NCBI GenBank assembly: GCA_022823505.1
Contig: JAJEIA010000106.1
Span: 1-54,955, forward strand
DNA from: Dehalococcoidia bacterium
Lineage (GTDB): Bacteria; Chloroflexota; Dehalococcoidia; Lucifugimonadales; UBA3495
Direction: 5' to 3'
Length of the DNA stretch: 54,955 nt
Shown here: positions 7,004-14,670 of the stretch, in pieces
How the letters are laid out: every line of letters starts with the position of its first letter
Position numbering within the stretch: the stretch's first letter is position 1
The notes under the pieces: model-generated
Told to the model about the DNA's origin: nothing
What the model saw: the letters and a program-made list of their open reading frames with translations, nothing else
The model's database searches: none
Made by a program: the position numbers and the translations under genes

Positions 7004-7141
7004 TCATCGGGGCACGCCCTGGTGGAATTTCTTGACTCCGCAGCGCGTACACACGCCGATTGTGGCCGGCCGGCCGTTTCGCATGATGATATATTCGACG
7101 TTCTGTGATGGCGTATTGGCACGGCAGAGGGTGCAATACAT
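7004..7141 (-). CDS. DUF5679-like small zinc-ribbon protein
   Basis: A 45-residue protein that begins MYCTLCRANT and ends with CTRCGVKKFHQGVPR. Two CxxC pairs (residues 3-6 and 31-34) flank a short beta region with MRNGRPATIG. This is the arrangement of DUF5679-type proteins, short zinc-ribbon-like proteins with the NGRPAT segment, frequent in Chloroflexota. Function unknown; a nucleic-acid or assembly role is only a guess. It is convergent with fmt. No clear ribosome-binding site is seen before the ATG. Overlapping frames on both strands lack family features. Confidence 0.75.
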   Translation of the reverse strand: MYCTLCRANTPSQNVEYIIMRNGRPATIGVCTRCGVKKFHQGVPR

Positions 7142-7550
7142 GATTGCCGGGTTAGCGGACGCGCACACTCGTATTCTCCCAGTTTGAACGGTATTCGGTT
7201 CGCATGTGATCAGTTCTCCGGCGAGAACCCAATCGTCGATGGGACGTGATGCCGGCCATCCGGCCGAGGAAGAAGGACTTATTGGGCAAAACGCTCTCTC
7301 AAAGCGGCGGCGCCGGCTGAGAAGTCGATCTACTTATCTCCGCTACTAACGTTTACGTTTTGCCGGGTGGCGTGGTTTTCGAATCCATGGCCTGGCGAGC
7401 GTCGGAACGCACGCGCCGAATGGTTTGAACCCCGGGGCGAGACTGACCTCCGCAGCATGACGGCCCGCTGACGCCGTTACGCTTTCCGCATTGGTGTAGA
7501 ATTCCGGCAAAATCGCCGGCCAACGCCGGCGCCGCTACACGGAGGGAAAC
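7142..7550. other. Gene-poor spacer
   Basis: A spacer of about 410 nt between the divergent DUF5679-like and cyclase genes. It contains a TAGAAT (7497-7502) that could be a -10 box, without a recognisable -35, and the cyclase ribosome-binding site CGGAGGG (7540-7546). A 47-codon GTG frame (7206-7349) ending in a very basic tail was judged unconvincing. No repeat or RNA gene was recognised. Confidence 0.4.
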
Positions 7551-8501
7551 ATGGCGTTCGCAGGAGTACCCAACGAAGCCGAGGTGCTGGCGTGGTATCG
7601 AGATGAGAACAACTGGGGTCGCTGGGGCCAGCAGGACCAACTGGGCGCGCTGAACCTGATTACCACGGCGAAGCGGACCCAGGCCGCCGCCCTGGTGCAG
7701 ACCGGAGAGACCGTCAGTTGCGCGCGCCCCATCACCACCGAGATGACGCCGGACATCACCCACCAGGTGCAGCGGTTCATGGTGGACAGCGGCGAGGGGC
7801 GCGACACCGACCCGCTGGAACGCCGCAACTCCCGGCGCGGAGCGGCCGAGTTCATCGGCATGGTCTTCCACGGGCAGACCATCACCCACATCGATGCGTT
7901 GTCGCACTACTCCTACGACGGGCTGATGTATAACGGCGTGCCGGCCGGGGTGGTCACGTCACGGGAAGGGGCGCAGAGCCACGCCATCGACCTTACGGCG
8001 CAGGGCCTGGTCAGCCGGGGCGTGCTGCTGGACATTGCCAAGGTGCGCGGCGTGGACTGGCTGGCTCCCGATGCGCCGGTGATGCCCGAGGACCTGGACG
8101 CGGCCGAGCGCGACCACGGCGTCACCGTGCAGGAGGGAGACATCCTGCTGGTCCGTACCGGAAATTATCGCCGCCGGCTGGTGGATGGTCCGGTGCCAGG
8201 AACCGAGCCCAGCGTCGCCTGCCACGTGGCGTGCGCACCGTGGTTCAAGGAACGGGGCATCGCAATGCTCGGAACCGACACGTCCAATGACATCCGCCCG
8301 AACCAGTACGAGAACATCGTGTCGCCGCTGCACATTGCCTGCCTGGTGTACCTGGGGGTGTGGCTCATCGACAACGCCAACCTGGAGGACGTGGCCGAGG
8401 TGGCCGCGCGCCACGACCGGTACGAGTTCATGCTGTCCATCGGGGCGCTGCGGCTGCGCAACGTGACCGGCAGCCCGGTGAACCCCATCGCGATTTTCTA
8501 G
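7551..8501 (+). CDS. Cyclase family (kynurenine-formamidase-like) metal hydrolase
   Basis: A 316-residue member of the cyclase/kynurenine formamidase family (PF04199). The metal-binding motif appears as FHGQTITHIDALSH (family pattern HxGTHxDxxxH) and a second conserved part is ERGIAMLGTDTSNDI. It is longer than KynB (about 210 residues) and resembles the larger cyclases found with amide and aromatic catabolism genes. GGAGGG precedes the ATG. It stands alone, with a hairpin 25 nt after its stop. The substrate is unknown; a small amide, ester or lactone is likely. Confidence 0.87.
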   Translation: MAFAGVPNEAEVLAWYRDENNWGRWGQQDQLGALNLITTAKRTQAAALVQTGETVSCARPITTEMTPDITHQVQRFMVDSGEGRDTDPLERRNSRRGAAEFIGMVFHGQTITHIDALSHYSYDGLMYNGVPAGVVTSREGAQSHAIDLTAQGLVSRGVLLDIAKVRGVDWLAPDAPVMPEDLDAAERDHGVTVQEGDILLVRTGNYRRRLVDGPVPGTEPSVACHVACAPWFKERGIAMLGTDTSNDIRPNQYENIVSPLHIACLVYLGVWLIDNANLEDVAEVAARHDRYEFMLSIGALRLRNVTGSPVNPIAIF

Positions 8502-8525
8502 GACTTATAGAAGACCAACTGGTGA

Positions 8526-8551
8526 ACGGGGCGGTTTCCCAGCCGCCCCGT
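8526..8551. terminator. GC hairpin after cyclase gene
   Basis: A perfect 9-bp stem ACGGGGCGG/CCGCCCCGT with an 8-nt loop, 24 nt after the cyclase stop. No T tract follows, so termination efficiency is uncertain. Confidence 0.45.
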
Positions 8552-8575
8552 TCGCCGGCCGAGGACGCTCGCATA

Positions 8576-8806
8576 ATGGGCCTCATGATTGTCGACTGGA
8601 TCATGTACGCGGGCTTTCTGGCAATCTGGGTACTGATCTGGGCCGGGTACTATTTGTGGACCGAACTAACCGGCCGTGGGGGATTCGGGGCGTGGGTCAC
8701 GTGCTTGATACTAACCGCCGCCGCGTCACTGGCTTACTACGTTGTGACGGATTTGATATGGGGAGGCTACTATTCCGTTGGAGATATTTCTATCGGTTGG
8801 TGGTGA
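8576..8806 (+). CDS. Small two-helix membrane protein
   Basis: A 76-residue hydrophobic protein with two predicted membrane helices: VDWIMYAGFLAIWVLIWAGY near the start and CLILTAAASLAYYVV in the middle, joined by a TELTGRGGFGAW loop. No family recognised. The ATG is the first in the open part of the frame; a second ATG four codons later is possible. No clear ribosome-binding site. Codon use and base composition are slightly more AT-rich than neighbours. Downstream lies the promoter of the tetrapyrrole regulator. Confidence 0.5.
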   Translation: MGLMIVDWIMYAGFLAIWVLIWAGYYLWTELTGRGGFGAWVTCLILTAAASLAYYVVTDLIWGGYYSVGDISIGWW

Positions 8807-8849
8807 AGGTTTTTCGAACCTGTGGTCGATTGGACACGCACATTAGTTG

Positions 8850-8878
8850 TTGACCCCAATGTAACCCTATGCTAGGAT
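8850..8878 (+). promoter_or_regulatory. Promoter of the HTH-ahbAB-hem cluster
   Basis: TTGACC (8850-8855), a 17-nt spacer and TAGGAT (8873-8878, 4/6). Predicted start near 8885, giving a leader of about 48 nt before the GTG of the regulator gene. Confidence 0.55.
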
Positions 8879-8932
8879 TTCTGCGGCAAACCTACGGGCT
8901 CTGCCGATTACTGTAGGTTTCCACAGGTTTAG

Positions 8933-9559
8933 GTGGCTACGAGTACAGAAAATACGCCGCGCTGGATGTCTCTCGGAGAAGTTTGCCGGGCGTTGGAGAT
9001 CAACGAGGCAACTCTCCGTCAATGGGCGGATCGCGGTCGCTTGCCGGTTTACCGCACTCCGGGCGGGCACCGCCGGTTCCTGCGTGAGGACGTGGACGCG
9101 CTGCTCAGCCGGAATGAATCGGCCAGGAGCGACCCCGAAGACCTGGCGCTCCAGCGGATCCGGCGCAAGCTGAGCCAGGCGGACGTATCGGAACAGCCCT
9201 GGATGGAGAGTTTCCAGGCGGAGGGCCGGGACCGGATGCGCCTGTTCGGACGGCGCCTGCTCTCCCTGCTACTGCGGAACGACCTCGACGGTCGCAGCCG
9301 GCGCAGGGGCGAGACGATGTCAGAAACCCACATGCTGGGCCACGAATACGGCTCGGAAATGGCCGCGAGAGGCGTGCCGCTGAGCGACAGCGTACAGGCC
9401 TTTTTGTTTTTCCGGCAGGCCGTGGTCGAGGCAGTGCAGCCGGACCGGCTGCGGCAGGTGGTGGAAATTTCGGACGGCGTGCTGGTCGGGCTGGTCGATG
9501 CCTACAGTATCCGTCTGGCCGCGAACGAGAATCACACGAGCGACAGCCTGCGGGCATGA
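8933..9559 (+). CDS. MerR/BldC-type HTH regulator with helical sensor-like C-terminus
   Basis: A 208-residue protein. Residues about 10-60 form a BldC/excisionase-type winged HTH (MSLGEVCRALEINEATLRQW, then YRTPGGHRRFLREDVDALL). After a linker, residues about 90-200 form a helical domain (FGRRLLSLLLRNDL, FLFFRQAVVEAV, VVEISDGVLVGLVDAY) resembling RsbRD N-terminal-like sensor domains with a globin-like helical bundle. The GTG start is not certain; ATG at codon 12 is the alternative. It is the first gene of the tetrapyrrole cluster, 27 nt before ahbAB, so a role in regulating siroheme/heme synthesis, perhaps by sensing tetrapyrrole or iron, is inferred from context only. Confidence 0.78.
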   Translation: MATSTENTPRWMSLGEVCRALEINEATLRQWADRGRLPVYRTPGGHRRFLREDVDALLSRNESARSDPEDLALQRIRRKLSQADVSEQPWMESFQAEGRDRMRLFGRRLLSLLLRNDLDGRSRRRGETMSETHMLGHEYGSEMAARGVPLSDSVQAFLFFRQAVVEAVQPDRLRQVVEISDGVLVGLVDAYSIRLAANENHTSDSLRA

Positions 9560-9586
9560 TCGTCCGACATCTGGTGGTGGCGTGAT

Positions 9587-10687
9587 ATGACTACGGAATC
9601 CATGGACATTACCGACCGCAAGTTGCTCAACATGGTCCAGAGCAATTTCCCCATGGTGGAGGAGCCCTACCGGGAGATCGCCGCCGACCTGGAGATCGGC
9701 GAGGCCGAGTTGCTGGAGCGGCTCACCGAGCTGAAGCGGCAGAACGTGGTGCGGCAGATCAGCGCGATCTTCGACACGCGCCGCCTGGGGTACAAGACCA
9801 CGCTGGTGGCCTTCGCGTACGGTGACGGCGACCTGCACGACGGGGCAATCTTCATCAACCGGCACCCGGGCGTCAGCCACAACTACGCCCGGGAAGGCTC
9901 CTACTACAACCTGTGGTTCACGCTGGCCGTGCCGCCGGACGGCGACCTGCAGACCACGGTGGAATGGATGGCGGAAAAGACCAACGCCATCGAGTTCCGC
10001 ATCATGCCCACCATCCGGTTCTTCAAGATCGGCGTGAACTTCGACATGGTGAAACGGCGCAGCGACGCCTACAACTACAACCCCGACTCCGGTCGCCCCA
10101 ACGGAAATGGCAACGGCCAGAGCCGCGTGCCGGCCAGCGACTGGAACCAGGCCCAGGAGATCAACGAGTGGGACAAGCAGGTGATCCGAGAGGCGCAAGA
10201 GGACCTGCCCCTGGTTTCCCGTCCCTTCGATGCCATGGCGCAACGGCTGGGTCTGACCGTGCCGGAACTGTTCGCGCAGCTGGGCGAGTACCAGGAGCGC
10301 AAGCTGATGCGCCGGTTCAGTGCGGTGCTGTATCACCGCCGCTCCGGCTTCCGCGCCAACGCGATGATTGTATGGAAGGTTCCGCCGGAACGGTCCGAAG
10401 AGGTGGGGATGATCATGGCGGAACACTCGGCGGTGACCCACTGCTACGAGCGGCCGACCTTCCCCGACTGGGAGTACAGCCACTTCACCATGGTCCATGC
10501 CCCGACCAGGGATGAATGCGAGGACATCGGCCGGGAAATCGCCCGGGCCACCGGCATCACCGACAACCTGCTGCTATACAGCACCCGCGAGTACAAGAAG
10601 ACCCGTGTCCGCTATTTCGTCGAAGACTACGAACGGTTCTGGGACACAGCGGAAGAGGCCGAGGCCATGGCTGACGCGCTGGTCTAG
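9587..10687 (+). CDS. ahbAB: Fused siroheme decarboxylase AhbA-AhbB (NirDL-like)
   Basis: A 366-residue Lrp/AsnC-like protein made of two homologous halves. Half one (about 1-150) has an HTH and the AhbA-type motif HPGVSHNYAREGSYYNLWFT; half two (about 190-350) has a second HTH and the AhbB-type motif VTHCYERPTFPDWEYSHFTM. In known systems AhbA and AhbB are separate and together remove the acetate carboxyls at C12 and C18 of siroheme. A linker rich in Asn/Gly (PNGNGNGQ) joins the halves. Context (siroheme synthase directly downstream) supports siroheme as substrate. The alternative is the heme d1 branch (NirDL), but no nirS or nirJ is in the window. Confidence 0.9.
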   Translation: MTTESMDITDRKLLNMVQSNFPMVEEPYREIAADLEIGEAELLERLTELKRQNVVRQISAIFDTRRLGYKTTLVAFAYGDGDLHDGAIFINRHPGVSHNYAREGSYYNLWFTLAVPPDGDLQTTVEWMAEKTNAIEFRIMPTIRFFKIGVNFDMVKRRSDAYNYNPDSGRPNGNGNGQSRVPASDWNQAQEINEWDKQVIREAQEDLPLVSRPFDAMAQRLGLTVPELFAQLGEYQERKLMRRFSAVLYHRRSGFRANAMIVWKVPPERSEEVGMIMAEHSAVTHCYERPTFPDWEYSHFTMVHAPTRDECEDIGREIARATGITDNLLLYSTREYKKTRVRYFVEDYERFWDTAEEAEAMADALV

Positions 10688-10698
10688 GACGGATTTGC

Positions 10699-10795
10699 AT
10701 TCGTCAGGATCAGGACTTGCAGGATTTCGAGATTTTCCGGATTACCCATCCCAATCATGTCAATCCAGCAATCCCGACAATCTTGATACGGACAA
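10699..10795. repeat. Decayed 97-bp palindromic element
   Basis: The left arm (TTCGTCAGGATCAGGA...) and the reverse complement of the right arm (TTTGTCCGTATCAAGA...) match at about 30 of 44 aligned positions, forming an imperfect long palindrome with CAGGATT-type submotifs. A related fragment (GGGATAAACAGGATGAACGG) occurs near 44740. It fills the gap between ahbAB and the siroheme synthase gene and has no coding potential. Confidence 0.5.
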
Positions 10796-10816
10796 ACCCC
10801 TGCGAAATCAAACGCC

Positions 10817-11536
10817 ATGCCTGAGTACTACCCCGTATACCTCAACCTCGCCGGCAAGCGATGCGTCATCCTGGGCGGCGGCACCATCGCCCAGGGCAAG
10901 CTGGCGGCATTACGAGACGCCGGCGCTGACATCACGCTGATCAGCCCACAGTGCACCGACGGCATCAGGCGGGCGGCCCAGCGTGGACACATAACGTTGA
11001 TCCAGCGGGAGTACCAGCCTGGCGATCTGGACGGCGCATTCATCGCGGTTGCTGCCACAAACGTGTGGCACGTGAACCGGCAGATATACGAGGAAGCGGA
11101 AGAGCGCGGCGTACTGCTCAACGTGGTGGATGACCCGGACCAGTGCACGTTCATCGCGCCCTCGATCGTCAGACGGGACCCGATCACGCTGGCGATTTCC
11201 ACCGGCGGGGCCAGCCCGGCTCTGGCCCGCAAGATGCGGGAAACCCTGTCGGAAGACAAGGTTCTGCAATGGGCCGAACTAGCCGATGTGCTGTCGCGGG
11301 CGCGCAAGGTCATCAAGGAGCAGCGGACGGTTATCGATCCCACCCGTTGGCAATGCGTAATCACCGAAGACCTGCTGGCAATGGCCCGCAACGGCGGGGA
11401 TGACGAAGCGGTGGACGCCGTGCTGGCGCAGTTGCTGAATGATAGCCTTCCGGAGATGTGTCCCGACCTGACCGCCTGCAAGGTCGGCGGTTGTGCCAAG
11501 CGGGCCTCGCTGCGGGCTGCGGAGGCGGTGAGTTGA
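10817..11536 (+). CDS. Precorrin-2 dehydrogenase / sirohydrochlorin ferrochelatase
   Basis: A 239-residue Met8/CysG-N-type bifunctional enzyme: NAD-dependent oxidation of precorrin-2 to sirohydrochlorin, then iron insertion to siroheme. The Rossmann motif is VILGGGTIAQGKLAAL (18-33); VDDPDQCTFIAPSIVRRDP and ISTGGASPALARKMRE are typical family segments. The C-terminus carries a Cys-rich tail (CPDLTACKVGGCAKRA), not present in all homologues, that might bind metal. The last codons provide GGAGG for hemA, whose TTG start overlaps the TGA stop. It supplies siroheme to the AhbAB protein encoded upstream. Confidence 0.93.
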   Translation: MPEYYPVYLNLAGKRCVILGGGTIAQGKLAALRDAGADITLISPQCTDGIRRAAQRGHITLIQREYQPGDLDGAFIAVAATNVWHVNRQIYEEAEERGVLLNVVDDPDQCTFIAPSIVRRDPITLAISTGGASPALARKMRETLSEDKVLQWAELADVLSRARKVIKEQRTVIDPTRWQCVITEDLLAMARNGGDDEAVDAVLAQLLNDSLPEMCPDLTACKVGGCAKRASLRAAEAVS

Positions 11537-12801
11537 GCCTCCTGGTACTGGGCCTGGATCACCGGACGGCGCCGATGGATTTGCGCGAACGGCTGAGCGT
11601 CGAGCGGGATCAGCTTCCCGACGCGTTGGCGCAGCTCTCCGAGTACGTGCCGCAGTCGGTCATCGTTTCCACGTGCAACCGGACCGAGGTTTACACCTAC
11701 GACCCCGACGACATCGGGTTGGTGGGCCGCGTGGGTGACTTCCTGATCGGATATTCAGGCGTGCCGGGCAACGAACTGGAACGGCACATCTACCAGCTAT
11801 GGGAAGGGGACTGCGTTGCTCACCTGTTTCGGGTTGCCAGCGGCCTGGAATCGATGATCGTCGGCGAGCGGCAGATCCTGGGGCAGGTACGGGCGGCGTT
11901 CAGCGTGGCCAGCCAGGGCGGTTACATCAAGAGCCCCCTGACCCGGGTGTTCCACGATGCCCTGCGCGCTGGCCGGAGGGTACATCGGGAAACCAACATC
12001 GGCCAGCATTCGAGGTCGGTCAGCCGAGCGGCGGTGCAGTTGGCGCGGGGCCTGTTCGACCGCCTGGACGACCGGCGCGCGCTGGTGATCGGCGCCGGCG
12101 ACGCCGGCCGCATGGTGGCCCGGGCGTTGGCCGACGCGGGTGTGCGGCAAATTACGGTGGTCAATCGCACCCACTGGCGCGCCCAGGATCTGGCCCGTGA
12201 CCTGGGCGGCGTGGCTACCCCGTTCGAAAAACTTCCCGACGCGCTGGCGGAGGCGGACCTGGTGATCAGCAGCACCGGGTCGCCCGGGTACGTGGTGGAT
12301 GAAGCAATGGTCGCGGACGCCCTTACCCGTCGTGCTGGCGACGAACCAATCATGCTGATCGACATCGCGGTGCCGCGTGACATCGAGCCCTCAGTGGGCG
12401 ATCTCGAACGGGCGCGGCTGTACGACATCGACTCCCTGGCGCAGGTGGCCGAGGTTTCGCTGGATGGCCTGAACGATGAAGTGCAGAAGGCCGGCACACT
12501 GGTCGACGCGGAGTTGGCTCGATTCTCGGAATGGTGGCACTCATCGGACGCCATGGAACTGGTGGTGGGTATGCGACGCCGCGCGGACGAGCTCCGACGG
12601 GAAGAAGTGGCGAGAACGCTCCGCATGCTGGGAGAGGACGCGGATGGTAATCTGGCGGAACGTTTGCACGCCATGACCAACGCGCTGGTCAAAAAGCTGC
12701 TGCACCGCCCCACCGCGGAACTGCGCTCCGGGAACAACACCACGGACTACCGGCTCGCGCGTCGACTGTTCGGCGACGACGACCGGCGCAAGCGGCGTTG
12801 A
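11533..12801 (+). CDS. hemA: Glutamyl-tRNA reductase
   Basis: Reduces glutamyl-tRNA to glutamate-1-semialdehyde, first step of the C5 tetrapyrrole pathway. The 422-residue protein has the catalytic Cys48 in VSTCNRTEVY, the HLFRVASGLESMIVGERQIL block, the NADPH-binding LVIGAGDAGRMVARAL stretch and a C-terminal dimerisation helix. Start: TTG overlaps the upstream stop as TTGA, with GGAGG 7 nt upstream. A longer frame upstream only reads through the siroheme synthase gene. With hemL it makes 5-aminolevulinate; hemC follows with another TTGA overlap. Confidence 0.95.
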   Translation: MSLLVLGLDHRTAPMDLRERLSVERDQLPDALAQLSEYVPQSVIVSTCNRTEVYTYDPDDIGLVGRVGDFLIGYSGVPGNELERHIYQLWEGDCVAHLFRVASGLESMIVGERQILGQVRAAFSVASQGGYIKSPLTRVFHDALRAGRRVHRETNIGQHSRSVSRAAVQLARGLFDRLDDRRALVIGAGDAGRMVARALADAGVRQITVVNRTHWRAQDLARDLGGVATPFEKLPDALAEADLVISSTGSPGYVVDEAMVADALTRRAGDEPIMLIDIAVPRDIEPSVGDLERARLYDIDSLAQVAEVSLDGLNDEVQKAGTLVDAELARFSEWWHSSDAMELVVGMRRRADELRREEVARTLRMLGEDADGNLAERLHAMTNALVKKLLHRPTAELRSGNNTTDYRLARRLFGDDDRRKRR

Positions 12802-13733
12802 CGCACGGGACTTGGCTCGTGGCTGGCTTGACAGTACGGGTCGGCACCCGGGGCAGCCGGCTGGCGCTGATCCAGACCGAGCTGACACTGGCGTTGCTGC
12901 GCAACGCCCATCCTGACGTCCATTTTGAGGTAGTCACGGTTACCACCCAGGGCGACGCCAACCAGACCGCGCCACTGGCCGGCATGGGCCTCGGGGTGTT
13001 CGTCAAGGAGATCGAGCGGCGCCTGGAGATAGGCGAGATCGACCTGGCGGTGCACAGCCTGAAGGACATGCCCACCGTGCTGCCAGATGGGATGGCACTG
13101 GGCGCGGTGCTGGAGCGTGCCGACCCTCGGGACGCTTTGGTGACGCATTTAGGCACGACCCTTGACGATTTCCCGGCCGGCGCGAAGATCGGGACCAGCA
13201 GCCCGAGACGGCAGGCGCAGATCGCCGAGCGCCGTCCCGACCTGGAAATCGTCCCCATTCGCGGCAACGTGGACACGCGGCTCCGCAAGGCCTCAGGCGA
13301 GGAGTGCGACGGCACCGTGATCGCGGTGGCCGGACTGGACCGGATGGGGATGTCCGATGTGATAACCGAGTACCTGTCGCCCGAAGAATTTGTGCCGCCA
13401 CCCGGCCAGGGGGCGATGGCGGTGGAGGTCCGCGCCGGCGACGAGCGCATCGCGGAGGTCGTCGCGTCAGCCGACCACGCGCCAACCACGGCCGCGGTGA
13501 CGGCGGAACGGTCCTTCCTGGAGGCGCTGGGCGGCGGGTGCCAGGTTCCGGTGGGAGCCTACGCGGAGGCCGCTGGCGCCGACTCGCTGCGACTGACGGT
13601 GTTCATGGCCAGACAAGATGGATCGGCATCCTACCGCGCCACCGTCGACGGGAAAGCATCCGACCCGGTTTCGCTGGCGGCGAAAGCCTGGGGAGCGCTA
13701 CGGGAGCAGGGCGCGGCAACTCTGCTGGGGTAG
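12798..13733 (+). CDS. hemC: Hydroxymethylbilane synthase
   Basis: Polymerises four porphobilinogens to hydroxymethylbilane. Motifs: VRVGTRGSRLALIQT, LAVHSLKDMP, IGTSSPRRQAQ, PIRGNVDTRL and the dipyrromethane-cofactor cysteine Cys248 in LGGGCQVPVGAYA. As drawn it begins at a TTG that overlaps the hemA stop (TTGA) and has 311 residues. A GTG seven codons later leaves a more typical short N-terminus; neither has a strong ribosome-binding site. The partner uroporphyrinogen III synthase is the fused HemD half of the gene 0.9 kb downstream, after an intervening HEPN module. Confidence 0.95.
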   Translation: MTHGTWLVAGLTVRVGTRGSRLALIQTELTLALLRNAHPDVHFEVVTVTTQGDANQTAPLAGMGLGVFVKEIERRLEIGEIDLAVHSLKDMPTVLPDGMALGAVLERADPRDALVTHLGTTLDDFPAGAKIGTSSPRRQAQIAERRPDLEIVPIRGNVDTRLRKASGEECDGTVIAVAGLDRMGMSDVITEYLSPEEFVPPPGQGAMAVEVRAGDERIAEVVASADHAPTTAAVTAERSFLEALGGGCQVPVGAYAEAAGADSLRLTVFMARQDGSASYRATVDGKASDPVSLAAKAWGALREQGAATLLG

Positions 13734-13779
13734 GAAAAAGTGTCACGCTCCATTGCCTTATCGGCAACGAACCAGGAAC

Positions 13780-13808
13780 TTGACCGGCCCGAACCCTACC
13801 ACTAGCAT
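13780..13808 (+). promoter_or_regulatory. Promoter of the HEPN module
   Basis: TTGACC (13780-13785), a 17-nt spacer and TAGCAT (13803-13808, 4/6). The predicted start near 13815 lies about 32 nt before the first gene of the module, so the module can be expressed separately from the hem genes. Confidence 0.5.
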
Positions 13809-13846
13809 CGAATGCAAACCGACGTCAGCAACAGTGAAGGTGGACC

Positions 13847-14182
13847 ATGACTATCGCGCTGGAAACGCAGGAAAAGGCAAAGGAGATTATCCTGGCGGGT
13901 CTCCGCGCCCAATCGCATGGCTCGGTGCGGTTTTGCGACGCCGAATCTGAAGTGGCTTGGAACGCGATCGACGAAGAGTTCCTCGATGTATCCGTCATCT
14001 ACGAAGGCACTCACGAGGACCTGAACATGCACTCGCTTAATGCACTGCACGGCGAGATCGAACCGCAGTTGCTCGAAATCGGAATATCGCAGATCCCCTC
14101 GGTCTCCTGCATTCCCAAGGCCGAATATGACCGGTTGTTGTCCGAGAGGACAGCGGCGCGACCGTGGGACAGGCCGGGCTGA
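13847..14182 (+). CDS. Small acidic protein paired with HEPN protein
   Basis: A 111-residue acidic protein of unknown family, beginning MTIALETQEKAKEIILAGL, with predicted helix-strand alternation (FLDVSVIYEGTHEDLNMHSL, then EPQLLEIGI). It overlaps the following HEPN-like gene by 1 nt (TGATG), the arrangement of many two-gene toxin-antitoxin systems, in which it would be the antitoxin. It does not show the GSxxxG...D nucleotidyltransferase motif of MNT antitoxins. AAGGTGG precedes the ATG and a separate promoter lies upstream. Confidence 0.6.
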   Translation: MTIALETQEKAKEIILAGLRAQSHGSVRFCDAESEVAWNAIDEEFLDVSVIYEGTHEDLNMHSLNALHGEIEPQLLEIGISQIPSVSCIPKAEYDRLLSERTAARPWDRPG

Positions 14183-14655
14183 TGCGCTGGCAAGACCTCA
14201 TCACGGCCAGCCGATTGCTGACTGCTGCGCCGCATCCCGACACCCAGCCATTACAGGACTCATTGCGCCGGGCCGTCAGCACCGCGTATTACTCCATGTT
14301 CCACGCGCTGGCCAGCAGCAACGCTGAGTGTTTGGTGGATACACCCCATGACCCGCTGACTCAACACGCCTGGTTGCGCATCTACCGGAGCCTGAACCAC
14401 AACGCGGCCAGGCGAAACCTGCTGCAAGACCGGAGCCTGTTCTCTCTACACGTCCAACAATTCGCAGACGCATTCGCACAACTGCAAGATCAACGACACC
14501 GTGCGGACTATGATCCCAACAGAACCTTTTCTCGACCTCAGGCATTGTATTGGATCGAACGAGCTGAAGGCGCTATCGATAACTTCATGCAAATCAGCGC
14601 CGACGAGCGCAAGATCGTGGCCATCCAATCCCTTATCGGCAGACGGACAAACTGA
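14182..14655 (+). CDS. HEPN-like protein (putative toxin)
   Basis: A 157-residue helical protein beginning MRWQDLITASRLL. The segment RRAVSTAYYSMFHALAS is characteristic of HEPN proteins, and HRADYDPNRTFSR matches the second conserved helix of the family (RxxADY). Many HEPN proteins are RNases or AMPylation targets paired with an antitoxin. The ATG is chosen because it forms a TGATG overlap with the upstream gene; a GTG 18 nt upstream is possible but less economical. The pair separates hemC from cobA-hemD. Toxin function is inferred, not shown. Confidence 0.72.
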   Translation: MRWQDLITASRLLTAAPHPDTQPLQDSLRRAVSTAYYSMFHALASSNAECLVDTPHDPLTQHAWLRIYRSLNHNAARRNLLQDRSLFSLHVQQFADAFAQLQDQRHRADYDPNRTFSRPQALYWIERAEGAIDNFMQISADERKIVAIQSLIGRRTN

Positions 14656-14670
14656 TCAGGCATTCCACTG

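Noticed and set aside
7206-7349. 47-codon GTG frame with a basic C-terminus
   Set aside because: No ribosome-binding site, no family resemblance and a composition expected by chance in GC-rich DNA.
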